Assembly: GCA_947447845.1 (NCBI GenBank)
Contig: CANFNO010000272.1
Span: 1 to 5,046 of the forward strand
Source of the DNA: Burkholderiales bacterium
Lineage (GTDB): Bacteria > Pseudomonadota > Gammaproteobacteria > Burkholderiales > Burkholderiaceae
Reading direction: 5' to 3'
Length of the DNA stretch: 5,046 nt
Shown here: positions 1 to 5,046 of the stretch, one piece after another
Layout: each line of letters begins with the position of its first letter
Position numbering within the stretch: the first letter of the stretch is position 1
The notes under the pieces: generated by a model
Told to the model about the DNA's origin: nothing
The model's input: the letters and a program-made list of their open reading frames with translations, nothing else
The model's database searches: none
Made by a program: the position numbers and the translations under genes

Positions 1-254
1 GAGGCAACAAGGTATTCGAGAAAACGATTGGGTTCGCGGTCTTCTTCGTCTAGTGAGAGCCAGGCGCTTGGAAAGGGGCAATCCTGTGCCCATTGGCTAA
101 CCAATGTCGATTTTCCGAACCCGGCCGCGGCGCACACCAGCGTCAGCTTGCGCGAAAGCCCCTCGTTCAGACGACTGGTAAGGTGCGGGCGCGAAATGTC
201 ATGTGTTAGCCGAGGCGGAGGGAAGAACTTGGTGGCCAAAAGGGCAGTTGACAT
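1..254 (-). CDS. MalT-like LuxR-family ATP-dependent transcriptional regulator (LAL type), N-terminal part
   Basis: Seen: an open frame on the minus strand starts at ATG 254-252 and runs off the left edge after 84 codons. The protein begins MSTALLATKFFPPPR, has a KLTLV strand, then a Walker A P-loop AAAGFGKST at about residues 42-50, then AWLSLDEEDREPNRFLEYL at about 64-82. Known: this order (short N-terminal leader, P-loop, WLSLD...D.....F..YL) is the hallmark of the STAND-type NTPases of the MalT/LAL family. These are usually about 900 residues, with a TPR-like sensor region and a C-terminal LuxR helix-turn-helix that activates promoters on inducer and ATP binding. The sensor and DNA-binding parts lie outside the window. 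Start choice: an AGG lies 6 nt before ATG 254. An in-frame ATG at 290 would add 12 residues but its AGG is only 1 nt away. Inferred: it may control the divergent gene at 337. Confidence 0.88.
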   Translation of the reverse strand, partial: MSTALLATKFFPPPRLTHDISRPHLTSRLNEGLSRKLTLVCAAAGFGKSTLVSQWAQDCPFPSAWLSLDEEDREPNRFLEYLVA

Positions 255-279
255 TGGGAGCCTAAACAGGTGCGAATCA

Positions 280-308
280 ATGAAAACCATACCTAAGTAC
301 GGTTACAA
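280..308 (-). promoter_or_regulatory. possible promoter of the MalT-like gene
   Basis: On the minus strand TTGTAA (308-303) and TTTCAT (285-280) are separated by 17 nt. Each matches four of six sigma-70 consensus positions. The predicted transcript start would lie about 20 nt before ATG 254. The palindrome at 285-304 fills the spacer, as expected for an operator or an activator site of MerR type. Weak matches, so tentative. Confidence 0.25.
285..304. promoter_or_regulatory. 20-bp near-palindrome in the divergent intergenic region (candidate operator)
   Basis: The arms are AACCATAC (285-292) and GTACGGTT (297-304) around CTAA. Seven of the eight arm positions pair. It is the only strong dyad in the 82 bp between the divergent start codons of the MalT-like gene (254) and the DUF2306 gene (337). 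It is too short and has no T-tract for a terminator, so a protein-binding site is the more natural reading. The binding protein is unknown. Confidence 0.4.
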
Positions 309-336
309 AATTGTGGGCGATTCATAAACTCCCGCT

Positions 337-996
337 ATGAAAAACGCCCCCCGAATCGATTGGAAGATACCGCTGGTACTTGTTGTTTCCAGCGCAATTC
401 CCTTGGCCGCTGGAGTCGCTCGCCTGGCGGGGCTTGTCGGCAATCCAGTGATCAGCTCCGAGAACGCCAGATTCGTTGCCGCACCCTTGGCTGTGATTGT
501 GCACATTCTTAGCGTGAGCCTGTTTTCGATACTAGGCGCTTTGCAGTTTTCTTCCACCTTACGCCAACGCAACCCCCAATGGCACAGGGTCTCGGGACGC
601 ATCGTGGTTGCAAGCGGCGTCTGTGCTGCTCTGACGGGCTTATGGATGACGGTCATGTATCCCATCCCACTCGAATTGCAGGGAGGCCTGCTTTACGCGG
701 TGCGCGTTTTCGTGAGCGTTGCAATGCTGCTTTCGATTTATCTGGCAGTGGCAGCTGTCACGGGAGGCGACATTTCCGCGCACCGGGCCTGGATGATTCG
801 CGCCTTTGCACTGGGTCAAGGTGCTGGCATGCAGGTCGTGGTGCTTTTGCCCTGGATGCTTCTCATCGGTAAACCCAGCATGCTGCAGCGGGACTTGCTG
901 ATGAGCTTGGCGTGGCTGATCAATCTGCTTGTCGCAGAGATGGCAATCCAAAGTGGGTCGCCACGAAATTTGAATTTCTCTAGAGGAACCGCATGA
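337..996 (+). CDS. DUF2306-type integral membrane protein
   Basis: A 219-residue, strongly hydrophobic protein with about six predicted membrane helices (roughly residues 12-33, 49-71, 88-108, 119-141, 152-174 and 186-204). It shows the conserved pattern of the DUF2306 family (PF10067). This includes a His in helix 2 (H56, in VHILSVSLFSILGALQF), an R.R.P..HR.SGRI loop (about 76-89, H83) and an HRAWMIRAFAL motif at the start of helix 5 (149-159). Known: the family is widespread and uncharacterised. The conserved buried histidines suggest metal, heme or proton handling, but this is inference. Start: an in-frame stop at 325-327 leaves ATG 337 as the only ATG/GTG/TTG before the first helix. No clear Shine-Dalgarno is seen. 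The stop codon overlaps the ATG of the mini-ORF at 993, and the gene is divergent from the MalT-like regulator. Confidence 0.85.
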   Translation: MKNAPRIDWKIPLVLVVSSAIPLAAGVARLAGLVGNPVISSENARFVAAPLAVIVHILSVSLFSILGALQFSSTLRQRNPQWHRVSGRIVVASGVCAALTGLWMTVMYPIPLELQGGLLYAVRVFVSVAMLLSIYLAVAAVTGGDISAHRAWMIRAFALGQGAGMQVVVLLPWMLLIGKPSMLQRDLLMSLAWLINLLVAEMAIQSGSPRNLNFSRGTA

Positions 997-1073
997 ATGA
1001 AATTCTCATTGCCACAGCAGCGGCAAGCATGCTGGATGCGTGCGGATTCATGACACCAACAAAACCCTGCTGA
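993..1073 (+). CDS. 26-residue mini-ORF, coupled to the DUF2306 gene; possible lipoprotein-signal remnant or leader peptide
   Basis: ATG at 993-995 overlaps the TGA of the preceding gene (ATGA). It has the best ribosome-binding site of the rightward cluster, AGAGGA at 982-987, 5 nt before the ATG. The peptide starts MNEILIATAAASMLDACGF, with a second Cys as its last residue. The start resembles a short lipoprotein signal (short polar start, small-residue hydrophobic stretch, LDAC in place of the usual L-A-[AG]-C), but the Asp is unfavourable and no mature domain follows before the TGA at 1071. It is in the same frame as the lipoprotein gene at 1122 (129 nt apart), with only this TGA between. 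It could be a true small protein, a leader coupling translation through the cluster, or the decayed 5' end of a lost gene. No homologue is recognised. Confidence 0.35.
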   Translation: MNEILIATAAASMLDACGFMTPTKPC

Positions 1074-1121
1074 ACCCTATCGCCCATCCTTTTTGTCCAA
1101 CTACTTTTTCCACTTTTCATC

Positions 1122-1742
1122 ATGAAACTTTTACCAATTTCTGGGTCTCCCATTGCCCGCGCTTTTCGGCTGCTAATTCTTGTGTCAGCGACTGGCCTGG
1201 CGGCCTGCTCGACCATGCAAGCCACCGATACCGGTTTCTTGAAAAATAGAAGCGAGATGACGACCTCGAAAGATGGCGGTACGGCCACCTACCGCTCTGC
1301 AACGCTCGTCGACCCACATCAGGTTCGGTCTATTTCGGTTGAATGGAACACGCCAATCGATACAGGGCTTCCAGAGAGCGAAAGAGCGCGCTTGATTTCC
1401 ACGCTAAAGGCTGCCATTTCCAGGGAAGCCGAAGCACTGCCGCGAAGTGAAGGCGGACACCCGGTGGTTATCCGAGCCGTCATCACCCGAGTGGAGTCTG
1501 TGAATCCTGTGCTGAACGTCATTACGTCCGTGTTTTTGACCGTGCCGCTTGATCGTGGCGGTGCCGCCGTGGAAATTCAAGTGTTGGATGCACAGACGCT
1601 ACAACCACTGGCAAGCATGGCGCATGCCTACTTCGTCCCAATCACTGAATTCAAAGCCAGGTTCTCGGCCCTGGCGCCCGCAGAATTGGCGTTGAATGCA
1701 GCTGCCATCGAACTGGCAAACATCCTGCGCAATAAAAGTTAG
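1122..1742 (+). CDS. DUF3313-type lipoprotein
   Basis: A 206-residue protein with a lipoprotein signal: Arg-containing n-region, hydrophobic stretch about 17-28 (LLILVSATGLAA) and lipobox LAAC with Cys29, followed by Ser at +2. The +2 residue is not Asp, so outer-membrane sorting is expected. The mature part begins with ATDTGFLKNRSEM and carries VIRAVITRVESVNPVLNVIT, then VPLDRGGAAVEIQVLDAQT, then PLA (about 116-164). This is the conserved core of the DUF3313 family (PF11769). The function of that family is unknown. Length is typical and complete. Start: ATG 1122 gives a proper signal peptide, but the 40 nt before it are pyrimidine-rich and contain no Shine-Dalgarno. It probably belongs to the same transcript as the DUF2306 gene, 125 nt downstream of that gene's stop, and is convergent with the MFS gene 41 bp away. 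Confidence 0.82.
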   Translation: MKLLPISGSPIARAFRLLILVSATGLAACSTMQATDTGFLKNRSEMTTSKDGGTATYRSATLVDPHQVRSISVEWNTPIDTGLPESERARLISTLKAAISREAEALPRSEGGHPVVIRAVITRVESVNPVLNVITSVFLTVPLDRGGAAVEIQVLDAQTLQPLASMAHAYFVPITEFKARFSALAPAELALNAAAIELANILRNKS

Positions 1743-1783
1743 GTTTCTCAGCGCGGGACTGTTTGTGTCAGAGCTAGTGGGCT

Positions 1784-3238
1784 TCATGAAATCTCTTTTG
1801 CCAGCAAAGGTCGTTTTGTGAGAGCCCGGCTTCCAAGCGCCACTGCGAGGGCCAGAACTATCAAAGCTGTGGCAACGGCGAACGTCATTCTCATACCGGA
1901 GATAACAGTGTCTGCGCGCGCCGTAGTCGTGTCGGCCACTGCAGATCCCAGCGCGAAAACAGCCCCCATTGCCGATGCGCCGGTGATGAGTCCCAGGTTT
2001 CGCGACAAGCCGAGCAAGCCGGAAATGACACCGCGTTGGTCTGGCCGAATATCTGTCATGACGGCAGTATTGTTGGCCGCCTGGAACAGCGCATAGCCGG
2101 CGGTGATGACGGACAGTGGGCAGATATAGCCTGCCATCCCGAAGCGCGTCGGAAGCAGGGGTAGGACAACGGCTCCAAGTGCCATGGCGATCAGTCCGAC
2201 AATGCCCATGCAATATGCGCCAAACCTGTCAACGAGGCGACCGGCGGGCGCTCCCGTCAGTGCGGCAACGATTGGGCCGGACGACATGACAAGTCCGACA
2301 CCGGCCGCGTCGAGCCCAAGCGCGCCAGAGAGGTAGAACGGTCCGACCACCAGTGTTGCCATGACCACGGACGTAACCAGTGCGCTCATAACGAAGCCCG
2401 CGCTCAGTACCGGATTGCGAAACAGGGTCGGTTGGATTAAGGGGGAAGTTGCTCTGTTCTCGACGTATACAAACAAGCCGATCCCGAAGACCACTGCGAG
2501 CAACAGCGCAACGTTTGGCATCCCGAAATTTCCGCGTCCTAGCGTCATGGCAAGTGCATATGCAGCGAGAGTCAGCGCAAGCAGCATGGTACCCATCATG
2601 TCGAAACGGGTCCTGCTGACCTTGGGAGGCTGGATCGCTACGGGTAGACAGCGATATGCGAGGGCCAGGGTAAATAGACCCAGCGGCACGCTGACAAAAA
2701 AGATGGCTCGCCAATTGAATGCGGCGATCAAAAGTCCACCCATCGTCGGACCCAGGGCGGTGCCAATCGCTGACATGGTTCCGAGCAGTCCCATCGCACT
2801 ACCGGTCTTTTCCTTTTGTACGGCCTCGCCCACCATCGCAATCGTGAGTGCCATCATGATGGCCGCGCCCAAGCCCTGCAGCACGCGCGCGGCGATCAAC
2901 AACCATAGCGTTGGCGCGATGCCGCACAGTGCTGATGCCATCGTAAAGAGGGAGATGCCGATCAACATCAGACGGCGGCGGCCGATGACGTCGCCGAGGC
3001 GACCTACACTGACGATTACAGTGGTGATGGCCAGGAGGTAGGCCAACACGACCCACTGAACTTGTTGAAACGAGGCGTTGAAGGCCTGGGCCAAGGTGGG
3101 CAAGCCGACGTTGGCAATGCTGGTGCCCAGTGAAGACAGCAACATGGACAGCGACAGGCTGACAAGTGCCCAACGAACCTGCGGCGTTTCTTCCCGGTCG
3201 GTAACTATCTGTTTTGATTTTGCAATGATTGCCTTCAT
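1784..3238 (-). CDS. DHA2-family (14-TM) MFS efflux transporter
   Basis: A 484-residue polytopic protein with 14 predicted helices, the layout of the DHA2 drug:H+ antiporters (EmrB/QacA type). Numbered from ATG 3238, motif A is GRLGDVIGRRR at 79-89 (helix 2-3 loop). Motif B is LLIAARVLQGLGAA at about 113-126 with R118. The antiporter motif C is GLLGTMSAIGTALGPTMGG at 150-168. Role: proton-driven export across the inner membrane; the substrate cannot be told. Oddity: helix 1 reads LGTSIANVGLP, with Gly where most DHA2 members have Asp (LD.TIVNVALP). Start: ATG 3238 has GAAGGA 6 nt upstream. An upstream in-frame ATG at 3262 has none and would put the SD inside the coding region, so the shorter form is preferred. 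It is divergent from a LysR-type gene, which probably regulates it. No outer-membrane or periplasmic partner gene is nearby. Confidence 0.9.
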   Translation of the reverse strand: MKAIIAKSKQIVTDREETPQVRWALVSLSLSMLLSSLGTSIANVGLPTLAQAFNASFQQVQWVVLAYLLAITTVIVSVGRLGDVIGRRRLMLIGISLFTMASALCGIAPTLWLLIAARVLQGLGAAIMMALTIAMVGEAVQKEKTGSAMGLLGTMSAIGTALGPTMGGLLIAAFNWRAIFFVSVPLGLFTLALAYRCLPVAIQPPKVSRTRFDMMGTMLLALTLAAYALAMTLGRGNFGMPNVALLLAVVFGIGLFVYVENRATSPLIQPTLFRNPVLSAGFVMSALVTSVVMATLVVGPFYLSGALGLDAAGVGLVMSSGPIVAALTGAPAGRLVDRFGAYCMGIVGLIAMALGAVVLPLLPTRFGMAGYICPLSVITAGYALFQAANNTAVMTDIRPDQRGVISGLLGLSRNLGLITGASAMGAVFALGSAVADTTTARADTVISGMRMTFAVATALIVLALAVALGSRALTKRPLLAKEIS

Positions 3239-3244
3239 GTGGAG

Positions 3245-3250
3245 TCCTTC
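3245..3250 (-). promoter_or_regulatory. ribosome-binding site of the MFS gene
   Basis: GAAGGA on the minus strand lies 6 nt before ATG 3238. It decides between this start and the in-frame ATG at 3262, which lacks any purine-rich site. Confidence 0.75.
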
Positions 3251-3301
3251 TTTTTTGCCCATGATTTGGGTATGAAGGAAGCGTAATTTTTTGAGAGCAA
3301 T

Positions 3302-3314
3302 TGCGGAAGACGCA
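3302..3314. promoter_or_regulatory. candidate LysR-type regulator binding site (T-N11-A dyad)
   Basis: TGCG-GAAGA-CGCA is a perfect interrupted palindrome that fits the T-N11-A consensus of LysR-type regulators. Its centre (3308) is 70 bp from both start codons (MFS 3238, LysR 3378), so one bound regulator could act on both promoters. A wider GCAAT...ATTGC pair (3297-3301, 3318-3322) is nested around it with an offset of 1.5 bp. Inferred from position and form only. Confidence 0.5.
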
Positions 3315-3320
3315 GCGATT

Positions 3321-3344
3321 GCACTTTATTTGTGCGTTTAACGC
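3321..3344. promoter_or_regulatory. two further overlapping dyads in the LysR/MFS intergenic region
   Basis: GCAC-N7-GTGC (3321-3335, AT-rich spacer TTTATTT) overlaps GCGTT-T-AACGC (3334-3344), both perfect. They lie on the LysR-gene side of the T-N11-A site. LysR regulators often occupy a recognition site plus neighbouring weaker activation sites, so these may be secondary contacts or overlap the promoter. No convincing -35/-10 pair could be assigned to either gene. Confidence 0.3.
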
Positions 3345-3377
3345 CATACCTGGAACAAGTTGCTATATGGTGGACCC

Positions 3378-4274
3378 ATGTCAGTGCCCGACCTCAACTT
3401 GCTCGTAACCCTGGATGTGCTGCTCTCAGAGGGCAATGTGACGCGCGCCGCCAAGCGATTGGGTCTTAGCCCATCTGCCATGAGCCGGGCTCTGGCAAGG
3501 TTGAGAGAGACCACTGGCGATCCGCTCTTGGTGAGGGCTGGACGGGGTCTCGTACCAACGCCCAGAGCGCTTGAACTTCGCGAGCGAGTCAGTCAGTTGG
3601 TGCAAGATGCCCAGTCGGTGCTGCGCCCCGCAGAAATCCCTGAGCTCCAGTCATTGTTGCGAACATTTACGTTGCGAACCAGTGAGGGATTTGCAGAGAA
3701 TTTCGGCCCCGAACTCATTGCGCGCACCACCTTAGAAGCTCCCGGCGTACGACTGCGTTTTGTGCAGAAACTAGACAAAGACAGCGCACCGCTACGTGAA
3801 GGAACTGTCGATCTGGAAACCGGGGTCGTTGCGAGCACGATGGGTCCCGAACTGCGTACACAGGCCCTTTTCAGGGATCGTTTTGTGGGTGTCGTGCGAA
3901 TGGGCCACTCGCTGAGTGAAGGCGAGCTTAGTCCTGCGCGGTATGCGGCCGGTCGGCACATTGGTATCGCGCGCCAGGGCCTCGAAATGGGTCCCATTGA
4001 TGACGCCATGAGCGCGCTGGGTTTGGAAAGAGATATCGCCACCATCGTCGGTGGATTTTCGACTGCGGTAGCGATGGCCCGTGCGTCAGATTTAGTCGCC
4101 AGCGTTCCGGAACGCCACACCGGGAATCTGCGCGCCGGAATGCATACCTTTGTGCTTCCCTTTGCTACACCAGAGTTCACCGTATCGCTGATTTGGCATC
4201 CCAGGTTTCATTCTGACCCGGCGCATCGATGGCTACGTGCAGTCGTTCTGGAAATATGTGCTTCGACGCCCTGA
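3378..4274 (+). CDS. LysR-type transcriptional regulator (NodD/NahR-like subgroup)
   Basis: A 298-residue protein of normal LysR length. The N-terminal winged helix-turn-helix (about 5-65) reads DLNLLVTLDVLLSEGNVTRA, then AKRLGLSPSAMSRALARLRE, then DPLLVRAGRGLVPTPRA. This is the pattern typical of the NodD/NahR/LinR branch. The effector-binding half (about 95-298) keeps the branch's conserved blocks: LREGTVDLETGVV (139-151), FRDRFVGVVRMGHSL (165-179), VGGFSTAVAMARASDLVASV (224-243), PERHTG (244-249) and LIWHPRFHSDPAHRWLR (271-287). Inducer unknown. Start: ATG 3378 has a GGTGGA-like site 3 nt upstream. TTG 3360 in frame is possible but would add residues foreign to the family. It is divergent from the MFS exporter and probably regulates that gene and itself. 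It is convergent with the chromate transporter gene, with 22 bp between the stops. Confidence 0.92.
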   Translation: MSVPDLNLLVTLDVLLSEGNVTRAAKRLGLSPSAMSRALARLRETTGDPLLVRAGRGLVPTPRALELRERVSQLVQDAQSVLRPAEIPELQSLLRTFTLRTSEGFAENFGPELIARTTLEAPGVRLRFVQKLDKDSAPLREGTVDLETGVVASTMGPELRTQALFRDRFVGVVRMGHSLSEGELSPARYAAGRHIGIARQGLEMGPIDDAMSALGLERDIATIVGGFSTAVAMARASDLVASVPERHTGNLRAGMHTFVLPFATPEFTVSLIWHPRFHSDPAHRWLRAVVLEICASTP

Positions 4275-4296
4275 CCGGGCTCAGCCACTTCAACCG

Positions 4297-4893
4297 TTAG
4301 ACAAACCCCAGCCAGCCCAGCAGCCCACCCAGAGCCAACAGCCACAACAGGTGGATACGCGTGCGCCAGACCAGCACGGTAACCAGGCCGGTCAGCAACC
4401 AGAGTGGGGCGTTGTGACTGGCGTTAAGCTGAGCGTTCGACAGAATCCATCCGGTGGCGCCAAGCAGACCGATGACGATGGGCGCCATGCCGGCCTTGAA
4501 GGCGCGCACACCCAGGCGTTCGCGGTTTTGATGGCTCCATCGCGATGCGAGCAGGGTCAAAGTGGTGCTGGGTAGCAACATGCCCAGCATGCTGGTGGCA
4601 ACCCCCAACAATCCCCAACCCCAACTGGACAGGGTTCCTGCTGTAGAGCCTGCAGAATTGATGCCTACGTTCCACCCCAGCAAGGGGATGAACAGCAGAT
4701 TGGGGCCCGGTGCGGCCTGCGCCAATGCCATGCTGGCCCGGAACTGGTCGTCACTAATCCAGTGCTGCTGCTCCACCAGATAACGGTGCATATCGGGAGC
4801 GGTGGCGATAGCGCCGCCCACGGCCAGCAATGACAGCGACAAAAAGTGCCCCAGCATGTTCAGCCAGTCCCAAGCGCTCAGAACGATGCTCAT
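4297..4893 (-). CDS. chrA: short-chain chromate transporter ChrA, second (downstream) half protein
   Basis: A 198-residue membrane protein with a single chromate-transport domain (PF02417). Visible family marks are FLSLSLLAVGGA (17-28), the P.M...V....W...... F segment (33-51), ALAQAAPGPN (56-65), then G...G near 73-86, MLLPST (105-110) and AFKAGMAPIVIGLLGATGW (131-149). Long-chain ChrA carries two such domains in about 400 residues. Here each half is a separate gene, the short-chain form in which the two halves are expected to act together to export chromate, possibly in exchange for another anion. Start: ATG 4893 overlaps the stop of the upstream half gene (ATGA), with GGAG 8 nt before it. 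The frame is open upstream to the window edge, but that stretch has no membrane character and overlaps the other half gene. Chromate as the true substrate is by family only. Confidence 0.88.
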   Translation of the reverse strand: MSIVLSAWDWLNMLGHFLSLSLLAVGGAIATAPDMHRYLVEQQHWISDDQFRASMALAQAAPGPNLLFIPLLGWNVGINSAGSTAGTLSSWGWGLLGVATSMLGMLLPSTTLTLLASRWSHQNRERLGVRAFKAGMAPIVIGLLGATGWILSNAQLNASHNAPLWLLTGLVTVLVWRTRIHLLWLLALGGLLGWLGFV

Positions 4894-5046
4894 GGGGTCG
4901 GCTCCGGCTTGGAGGCCCGGCGTTCGATTTGCAGCAATGCGCGATAGGCGCCAAGGCATGTCAGCCCTCCCAGGGAGAGCAGCACCCACACCAGGGGAAT
5001 GCGCAGCAGGGCAATGGCGATGAAAGTGAGCGCGACCGCGAGCCAA
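4890..5046 (-). CDS. short-chain chromate transporter ChrA, first half protein, C-terminal part
   Basis: On the minus strand the frame that enters at base 5045 encodes 51 residues up to TGA 4892-4890. It reads WLAVALTFIAIALLRIPLVW then VLLSLGGLTCLGAYRALLQI, and ends in a charged tail ERRASKPEPTP. The two hydrophobic stretches with the I.L.R.P..WVLL..G pattern match the last two helices of a chromate-transport domain. The A of its stop overlap forms ATGA with the start of the second half gene. This indicates translational coupling and equal expression of the two halves. The N-terminal three quarters lie outside the window, so family assignment rests on the tail and on the neighbour. Confidence 0.72.
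   Translation of the reverse strand, partial: WLAVALTFIAIALLRIPLVWVLLSLGGLTCLGAYRALLQIERRASKPEPTP

Noticed and set aside
248..253. Perfect TTGACA -35 hexamer on the plus strand upstream of the DUF2306 gene
   Set aside because: No acceptable -10 at 16-18 nt spacing (bases 270-277 read gtgcgaat), and it lies across the start codon of the MalT-like gene.
997..1053. Alternative ATG at 997 giving an 18-residue ORF in another frame
   Set aside because: Lower spacing fit to the AGAGGA site and no protein-like character; the 993 frame overlaps the previous stop as ATGA and has a signal-like sequence.
1743..1783. Possible terminator between the convergent lipoprotein and MFS genes
   Set aside because: Only 3-bp stems can be drawn and no T-tract follows on either strand.
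1599..3041. Long open frames antisense or out of frame to the MFS gene (for example 2361-3041 plus and 1599-2213 minus)
   Set aside because: They overlap a well-supported transporter gene, their translations are rich in Arg/Pro/His/Ser without family motifs, and they arise from GC-rich codon use.
3593..4180. 195-codon open frame antisense to the LysR gene
   Set aside because: Low-complexity Ser/Arg/Pro-rich translation, shadow of the strongly supported LysR gene.
4268..4280. GCCC-TGACC-GGGC hairpin at the end of the LysR gene
   Set aside because: A 4-bp stem without a T-tract; too weak to call a terminator.
4894..5046. Upstream extension of the second chrA half gene to the window edge
   Set aside because: The added residues are not hydrophobic or family-like, and the overlapping frame encodes the last two helices of the first half protein.

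Overview
The window looks like a chromosomal segment from a betaproteobacterium, most likely Burkholderiales. This is inferred from the moderately high GC, the codon use, and the close match of the LysR regulator, the DHA2 transporter and the split chromate transporter to types common there. No genus can be named from sequence alone. There is no rRNA, tRNA, CRISPR array, insertion sequence or phage gene.

Left part (1-1742): the first 84 codons of a large MalT-like LuxR-family ATP-dependent regulator (LAL type) run leftward off the edge. It is divergent from a small rightward cluster: a DUF2306-type six-helix membrane protein (337-996), a 26-codon coupled mini-ORF (993-1073) and a DUF3313-type lipoprotein (1122-1742). 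The 82-bp gap between the divergent starts carries a 20-bp near-palindrome that lies between possible -35 and -10 elements of the regulator gene.

Middle part (1784-4274): a leftward DHA2-family 14-helix MFS drug/solute exporter and a rightward LysR-type regulator share a 139-bp intergenic region. A perfect T-N11-A dyad sits exactly midway between the two start codons, and two more dyads lie beside it. This is the classic regulator/efflux-pump arrangement: the LysR protein probably controls the pump and itself, in response to an unknown ligand.

Right part (4297-5046): a leftward two-gene chromate-transporter unit made of two half-length (short-chain) ChrA proteins, whose reading frames overlap by ATGA. 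The second gene is complete, and only the last 51 codons of the first are in the window.

The two convergent junctions (1743-1783 and 4275-4296) are very short and show no convincing intrinsic terminator. No clearly new system is evident. The least explained part is the LAL regulator / DUF2306 / mini-ORF / DUF3313 lipoprotein group.
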